The notes under the pieces were generated by a model, which ran no database searches, was not told the origin of the DNA, and worked only from the letters and a program-made list of their open reading frames with translations. From JAWVZH01 sp033722295 (lineage in GTDB: Bacteria; Bacteroidota; Bacteroidia; Chitinophagales; Saprospiraceae), in NCBI GenBank assembly GCA_033722295.1, contig JAWVZH010000100.1, positions 1 through 11,485 on the forward strand: a DNA stretch of 11,485 bases, read 5' to 3'. Position 1 is the stretch's first letter. The number at the start of each line of letters is the position of its first letter. Positions 7,850-11,485 of this stretch are shown here, piece after piece. Position numbers and translations under genes: made by a program.

Positions 7850-8863
7850 TCAATTATCTCTTCTGGATTTCTCCCATTCCCAGGCCGTCTTCATAATATC
7901 ATTGATATCCTTTTCAGGTCGCCATCCCAGATCTTCCCGGGCCTTCTTATTGTCCGAATAGATGGCGGGTACATCCCCAGGGCGTCTTTCAGACATCGAA
8001 TATTTGAGCTTTAGACCATTGACCGCCTCAAAGGCATGGATGGCCTCAAGAACTGACACACCATTTCCTGTACCCAGATTGAAAACTTCCAGGTCCATTT
8101 CATTTTCGTCGAGGTATTTCAATGCCAATGTGTGCGCGTGGGCCAGATCGCTCACATGAATATAGTCCCGGATGCAGGTCCCATCCCGTGTATCATAATC
8201 ATTACCAAATACCTTGATCTGGTCACGCAGGCCAATAGCCGTTTCTGTAATTATAGGCACGAGGTTCAGTGCAGGATTTACAGGAGACTCACCGATCTCT
8301 GAAGAAGGATGAGCACCTGCCGGATTGAAATATCTCAGGGAGACGCCTCGCAGCGGTGTAAGCCGGCATATATCCTCCAGTAACATTTCACCTATCTGTT
8401 TAGTCCTGCCATACGGCGACTCGGCAGGCTTGAAAGGAGATGTCTCCGTCACGGGAAGTTGATCCGGATCTCCATAGACCGTACATGATGAAGAAAAGAC
8501 AAAATGCTTCACTCCAAATTTTACGCATGCCTCCAGGAGATTGATCATGCCATTAACATTATTCTTAAAATAAAGCATCGGCTTTTCGACGGATTCGCCT
8601 ACTGCTTTTAGAGCGGCAAAATGAATAACGCCGTCTATAGGATCCTGATTTTGAAAGAATGAGTCTACCTCATGCGTTTTAGTGAGGTCCACAAGATGAT
8701 TCCTGATCGTTTTGCCAGTGATCTCCCTGATCCCCTCCAGGCATTCAGGAGAAGCATTGATCAAACTGTCGAGACACAACACCTCATATCCATTATCCAG
8801 CAGATCAACAATAGTATGACTGCCGATATATCCACATCCTCCGGTAACTAAAATCCTACTCAT
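7850..8863 (-). CDS. galE: UDP-glucose 4-epimerase GalE
   Basis: GalE interconverts UDP-glucose and UDP-galactose in the cytoplasm, supplying galactose donors for surface polysaccharides and allowing galactose use. The 337-residue protein is an extended short-chain dehydrogenase. It has the NAD-binding GGCGYIG (8-14), HFAALKAVGES (about 81-91), SSSCTVYG (124-131) and the catalytic YGRTK (Tyr151, Lys155). Later segments include SLRYFNPAGAHP, RDGTCIRDYIHVSDLA, NLGTGNGVSVLEAI and RRPGDVPAIY, all standard GalE sequence, and the length is normal. The ATG at 8863 gives MSRILVTGG, the usual N-terminus; an upstream in-frame TTG at 8872 adds three residues without support. It is divergent from cysQ, with 63 bases between the two starts, and is followed on the same strand by the M1 peptidase gene. 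Other nucleotide-sugar epimerases are less likely given these GalE-type segments. Confidence 0.95.
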   Translation of the reverse strand: MSRILVTGGCGYIGSHTIVDLLDNGYEVLCLDSLINASPECLEGIREITGKTIRNHLVDLTKTHEVDSFFQNQDPIDGVIHFAALKAVGESVEKPMLYFKNNVNGMINLLEACVKFGVKHFVFSSSCTVYGDPDQLPVTETSPFKPAESPYGRTKQIGEMLLEDICRLTPLRGVSLRYFNPAGAHPSSEIGESPVNPALNLVPIITETAIGLRDQIKVFGNDYDTRDGTCIRDYIHVSDLAHAHTLALKYLDENEMDLEVFNLGTGNGVSVLEAIHAFEAVNGLKLKYSMSERRPGDVPAIYSDNKKAREDLGWRPEKDINDIMKTAWEWEKSRRDN

Positions 8864-8895
8864 TGAAGACAATATTATAGGTCCTTATATCTTTA
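8863..8895 (+). promoter_or_regulatory. Possible promoter for cysQ and the following glycosyltransferase
   Basis: TTG at 8863-8865 and TATCTTTA at 8888-8895, 22 bases apart, approximate the TTG / TAnnTTTG promoter of Bacteroidota, with one mismatch in the -7 box. Transcription would begin near 8902, about 25 bases before ATG 8927. The TTG falls at the first base of the divergent galE start codon. Only motif resemblance supports this. Confidence 0.27.
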
Positions 8896-8926
8896 CGAAG
8901 GTATCACTTAGACAATTAAGACTTAT

Positions 8927-9724
8927 ATGGAATCTCTCAACATTTCTGTTGAAAGCCTGCTTCAAGACCTCATACGCATCGCGGGAGAAGCTTCGGAAGC
9001 CATTCTCGAGGTATACGAATCACCCGATTTTGAGGTCAGGATCAAATCCGATGACAGCCCGCTGACCATCGCCGATGAAAAGTCGAATAACATCATCGTT
9101 TCGGCATTGAAACAGTCCTATCCCGATATTCCGATCATCTCTGAAGAAAGCCGGCAAATGGAGTATGAGGAAAGAAAGGATTTCGAATTGTTCTTTTTGG
9201 TAGATCCGCTCGATGGAACCAAAGAGTTCATCAAGCGCAATGGTGAATTCACGGTCAACATCGCTTTATGCCGCAATCATAAGGTCATCGCCGGTGTCGT
9301 TCTGGTACCTGCCAGTAATGAGGTCTATTATGCGGCGGAAGGATTTGGCGCTTACAAGGGTCCATTTGAAGACAGAAAAAGACTCAGAGCCGCTCCTTTT
9401 CATCGCGGAGATGAGGGGCTTGTAGTTGCGATCAGCCGCAGTCATCCGAGTGAGGCTGTAAGAAAATTCATCGATGCCCTGGACAACCCCAGTACACTCG
9501 CTACCGGCAGCAGCCTTAAGTTCTTGAAGCTGGCGGAGGGAAAAGCACATCTCTATCCGCGACTGGGACCCACCATGGAATGGGATACCGCCGCAGCTCA
9601 GATCATTCTCGAAGAAGCCGGAGGTTCCGTATTGACCTGGGAAGGCAATGCTCCTCTGAAGTATAACAAGGAAGATCTGCTCAATCCCTATTTCATCGCC
9701 AAAGGAGCCGCTTCACATGCCTGA
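8927..9724 (+). CDS. cysQ: 3'(2'),5'-bisphosphate nucleotidase CysQ
   Basis: CysQ hydrolyses 3'-phosphoadenosine 5'-phosphate (PAP) to AMP and phosphate, removing the by-product of PAPS-dependent reactions. The 265-residue protein belongs to the lithium-sensitive, magnesium-dependent inositol monophosphatase superfamily. It shows DSPLTIAD (43-50), ISEES (71-75), the metal-binding DPLDGTKEFIKRNGEF (93-108) and WDTAAA (219-224, Asp220). These segments, with GSSLKF and LYPRLGPT, match the CysQ subgroup rather than general inositol phosphatases, and the length is normal. It starts at ATG 8927, divergent from galE. Its stop overlaps the next gene's start by 8 bases, indicating translational coupling to a glycosyltransferase. 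No sulfate-activation genes (cysD, cysN, cysC, cysH) are seen in the window, so the source of PAP is not evident here. Confidence 0.94.
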   Translation: MESLNISVESLLQDLIRIAGEASEAILEVYESPDFEVRIKSDDSPLTIADEKSNNIIVSALKQSYPDIPIISEESRQMEYEERKDFELFFLVDPLDGTKEFIKRNGEFTVNIALCRNHKVIAGVVLVPASNEVYYAAEGFGAYKGPFEDRKRLRAAPFHRGDEGLVVAISRSHPSEAVRKFIDALDNPSTLATGSSLKFLKLAEGKAHLYPRLGPTMEWDTAAAQIILEEAGGSVLTWEGNAPLKYNKEDLLNPYFIAKGAASHA

Positions 9725-10469
9725 GATCACGGCCATCATTCCCACCTTCAATGAAGAGGCCCACATATCGGACGCCCTGGATTCGGTATCCTGGGCTAAC
9801 GAGATCATCGTCGTGGACTCCTTCAGTACAGACAGTACTCCGGAGATCGTACGGAACCGGAAAGAGGTGAAATTCGTTCAGCACGAATATGAGAATTCTG
9901 CTGCTCAAAAGAACTGGATCATTCCACAGGCCAAAAACGAATGGATCTTCCTGTTGGATGCAGACGAGAGAGTGACTCCTGAACTGAAAAAATCGCTTTT
10001 GGCATTCCGTGAGCAGGGCACAGAGGAGTTTGTCGGATTCTGGATCAAAAGACAGAATTTTTTCCTGGGACAGAAACTGAGATTTATCTGGAAAGGAGAT
10101 GCCGTGGTGCGTCTCTTTCACAGGGACAGATGTCGGTATGAAGATCTCGCTGTACATGCAGAGATCACAACCGAAGGTAAATTAGGGTCATTAAAGGGAA
10201 AACTCCACCATCACTCTTTTCTGACCCTTGAAAAGTACAGGCAAAAACTGGAACGTTACGCTCAGTGGTCCGCCCGGGATTATGAACCGAAAACAGGAAA
10301 GGTCAATTTTTATCACCTCTACCTAAAACCCGCTTACCGCTTTTTCAAACATTACGTATTACAATTAGGGATCCTCGATGGCCGGGCAGGATTCATCATA
10401 AGCAGATTCATGGCCTGGGGAGTGAAAAGACGCTATGAGATCATCCGCGACCAACGAAAATCCTCTTAA
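9717..10469 (+). CDS. Family 2 glycosyltransferase, WaaE/LPS-core type
   Basis: The 250-residue protein has a GT-A fold start (ITAIIPTFNEEAHISDAL, 4-21), a donor-site segment VVDSFSTDST (32-41) and the metal-binding DADERV (81-86). The order 'VVDS.STD.T ... QKNW ... LLDADE' is typical of the WaaE/KdtX-like branch of GT2. Members of that branch add a glucose or similar sugar to the inner core of LPS at the cytoplasmic face of the inner membrane. The C-terminal part is basic with a few amphipathic or hydrophobic stretches (LKPAYRFFKHYVLQLG), suggesting peripheral membrane contact and no full membrane domain. ATG 9717 overlaps the cysQ stop, so the two are translated as a coupled pair. The neighbouring hldD supplies heptose for the same structure, which supports an LPS role. 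Donor and acceptor cannot be read from the sequence, so no symbol is given. Confidence 0.88.
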   Translation: MPEITAIIPTFNEEAHISDALDSVSWANEIIVVDSFSTDSTPEIVRNRKEVKFVQHEYENSAAQKNWIIPQAKNEWIFLLDADERVTPELKKSLLAFREQGTEEFVGFWIKRQNFFLGQKLRFIWKGDAVVRLFHRDRCRYEDLAVHAEITTEGKLGSLKGKLHHHSFLTLEKYRQKLERYAQWSARDYEPKTGKVNFYHLYLKPAYRFFKHYVLQLGILDGRAGFIISRFMAWGVKRRYEIIRDQRKSS

Positions 10470-10471
10470 CT

Positions 10472-10520
10472 ATACACGATACACTTTACCCGCTCCACGC
10501 TCCACGCTCCACGCTCCACA
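10472..10520. repeat. Degenerate heptanucleotide tandem array
   Basis: Seven in-phase heptads fill most of the 58-base gap between two convergent genes: ATACACG, ATACACT, TTACCCG, CTCCACG, CTCCACG, CTCCACG, CTCCACA. The last four are nearly perfect copies; the first three are diverged. The repeat has no palindrome, so it does not look like an intrinsic terminator, and the spacing is too short for a CRISPR array. Its origin may be replication slippage. No function is evident. Confidence 0.8.
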
Positions 10521-10527
10521 TTACGTT

Positions 10528-11485
10528 CTACCAAACCTTGTATCCCGCAGCAAGATAATTCTTCACATAATCCTCTACGCTTTCCTCCATGCGCTTCGTG
10601 CTGACATCTACCCCTGTCTGGTCCCATTTTGACATATCCGCCTGAGTATAATATTGATAGGCCTCACGGATGTCCTCCGGAGTATCGATGAAACTTATCT
10701 TCTTTTCCTGACCCAGTGCCTGGAAGATAGCAGCGACCAGATCATTGAAGGTCCTTGCCTTACCGGTCCCAAGATTATAGATCCCTGATGGTGCGGACTT
10801 GTCATTCAACAGGTCCACTATGATCCTCACTACGTCCTTTATATAGATAAAATCCCTTTTCTGCTCGCCGTCCTCATAATCCTCCCTATGTGAACGAAAG
10901 AGTTTCATCTCTCCTGTTTCCTGGATCTGCTTAAAGGCATGATAGACGACAGAAGCCATCCTTCCCTTGTGGTATTCATTCGGTCCGAACACGTTAAAAA
11001 ATCTAAGGCCATACCATCTGGGAGGACGATCCTCTTGCTTCAAAACCCATTGATCGAACTCCAGTTTTGACCGACCATAAGGATTGAGAGCCTCGAGTGT
11101 ATAGGTGAGCTCGTGCTCGTCGGAGAATCCTTCACTTCCGTCTCCATACGTCGCTGCACTTGACGCATAGATGAGCGGTATCTTTTCCTCCGTACAAATG
11201 CGCCAGATCTCTTTGGAATATTTGACATTCAACCGGTCGAAAATGGCCTTGTCCTGCTCTGCCGTATCCGTCCTCGCCCCCATATGAATAACGGCCGACA
11301 CGTTCTTTCTGGTACTGTCCAACCACTCGATGAATATGTCTCTGTGGATCCACTCTCGAATGTTCTTTCCCTTTAGATTGGGATCCTTGTAATCTTTGTA
11401 AAAGTCATCCACGGCAACCAGATCATACCCACTTTCTCTTTTATTCAATTCCCTGATCAGGGCGCTGCCAATAAAGCCTAAAGCA
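10528..11485 (-). CDS. hldD: ADP-L-glycero-D-manno-heptose-6-epimerase HldD, 5' end outside window
   Basis: HldD converts ADP-D-glycero-D-manno-heptose to the L-glycero form used for the LPS inner core. The stop (TAG) is at 10528-10530. The frame stays open to the window edge, so 318 residues are visible and roughly the first 5-8 are missing. The visible start ALGFIGSALIREL is the second half of the NAD-binding GxxGFIG loop. This rules out the internal TTG at 11448 as the real start. Family segments include the Ser-rich YASSAATYGDG, the catalytic NPYGRSK (YxxxK), RFFNVFGPNEYHKGRMASV, DGEQKRDFIYIKDVV, NLGTGKARTF and AYQYYTQADM, which together identify HldD rather than GalE-type epimerases. It is convergent with the WaaE-like gene, separated by the heptad array. 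Confidence 0.95.
   Translation of the reverse strand, partial: ALGFIGSALIRELNKRESGYDLVAVDDFYKDYKDPNLKGKNIREWIHRDIFIEWLDSTRKNVSAVIHMGARTDTAEQDKAIFDRLNVKYSKEIWRICTEEKIPLIYASSAATYGDGSEGFSDEHELTYTLEALNPYGRSKLEFDQWVLKQEDRPPRWYGLRFFNVFGPNEYHKGRMASVVYHAFKQIQETGEMKLFRSHREDYEDGEQKRDFIYIKDVVRIIVDLLNDKSAPSGIYNLGTGKARTFNDLVAAIFQALGQEKKISFIDTPEDIREAYQYYTQADMSKWDQTGVDVSTKRMEESVEDYVKNYLAAGYKVW

Noticed and set aside
9693..10157. 154-residue minus-strand open frame opposite the GT2 gene
   Set aside because: It mirrors the conserved GT2 motifs on the other strand and has no family signature.
10492..10519. CRISPR array from the GCTCCAC repeats
   Set aside because: Units are 7 bases long and directly adjacent, with no spacers and no cas genes; this is a simple tandem repeat.

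Overview
The window reads as chromosomal DNA of a member of the Bacteroidota. The protein families fit that phylum: a GNAT/FemAB-like protein next to HemW, a GT39-type membrane protein with a long C-terminal soluble tail, and a large M1 metallopeptidase with a barrel-like C-terminus. Promoter-like sites resemble the TTG / TAnnTTTG pattern of the phylum, and Shine-Dalgarno sequences are weak or absent. The order or genus cannot be decided from this sequence. Eight protein genes are supported, two of them cut by the window edges. No tRNA, rRNA, insertion sequence, prophage or CRISPR array was seen, and no gap exceeds 300 bases.

Layout. (1) 1-1459, plus strand: the 3' end of a GNAT/FemAB-like acyltransferase gene, then hemW (heme chaperone, radical SAM) 10 bases later. 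(2) 1460-1639: a convergent gap with two similar GC-rich hairpins, each starting 6 bases after the stop of its neighbouring gene. (3) 1640-3337, minus strand: a GT39-type integral membrane glycosyltransferase. (4) 3338-3497: a divergent promoter region with a clustered TACTCA inverted-repeat motif. (5) 3498-4739, plus strand: a single-domain M16 zinc protease. Its stop codon overlaps that of the next gene. (6) 4736-7744, minus strand: a secreted M1-family metallopeptidase with a C-terminal region that looks like an outer-membrane beta-barrel. (7) 7850-8863, minus strand: galE, upstream of the M1 gene. (8) 8927-10469, plus strand: cysQ translationally coupled to a WaaE-like family 2 glycosyltransferase. 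(9) 10470-10527: a short convergent gap almost filled by a degenerate heptanucleotide tandem repeat. (10) 10528-11485, minus strand: hldD, missing its first few codons.

Themes. GalE (UDP-galactose supply), HldD (ADP-heptose supply), the WaaE-like glycosyltransferase and the GT39 protein all belong to cell-surface glycan assembly, probably LPS core or O-antigen. The two metallopeptidases are adjacent but convergent, so they are not one operon. CysQ recycles PAP, the by-product of sulfotransferase or sulfate-assimilation reactions. Its overlap with a surface-glycan transferase may be coincidental, or may hint at sulfated surface sugars.

The genes themselves are recognisable families. I see no clear undescribed multi-gene system. 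The most unusual signals are the paired hairpins, the heptad array, the peptidase-barrel architecture and the operator-like repeats.
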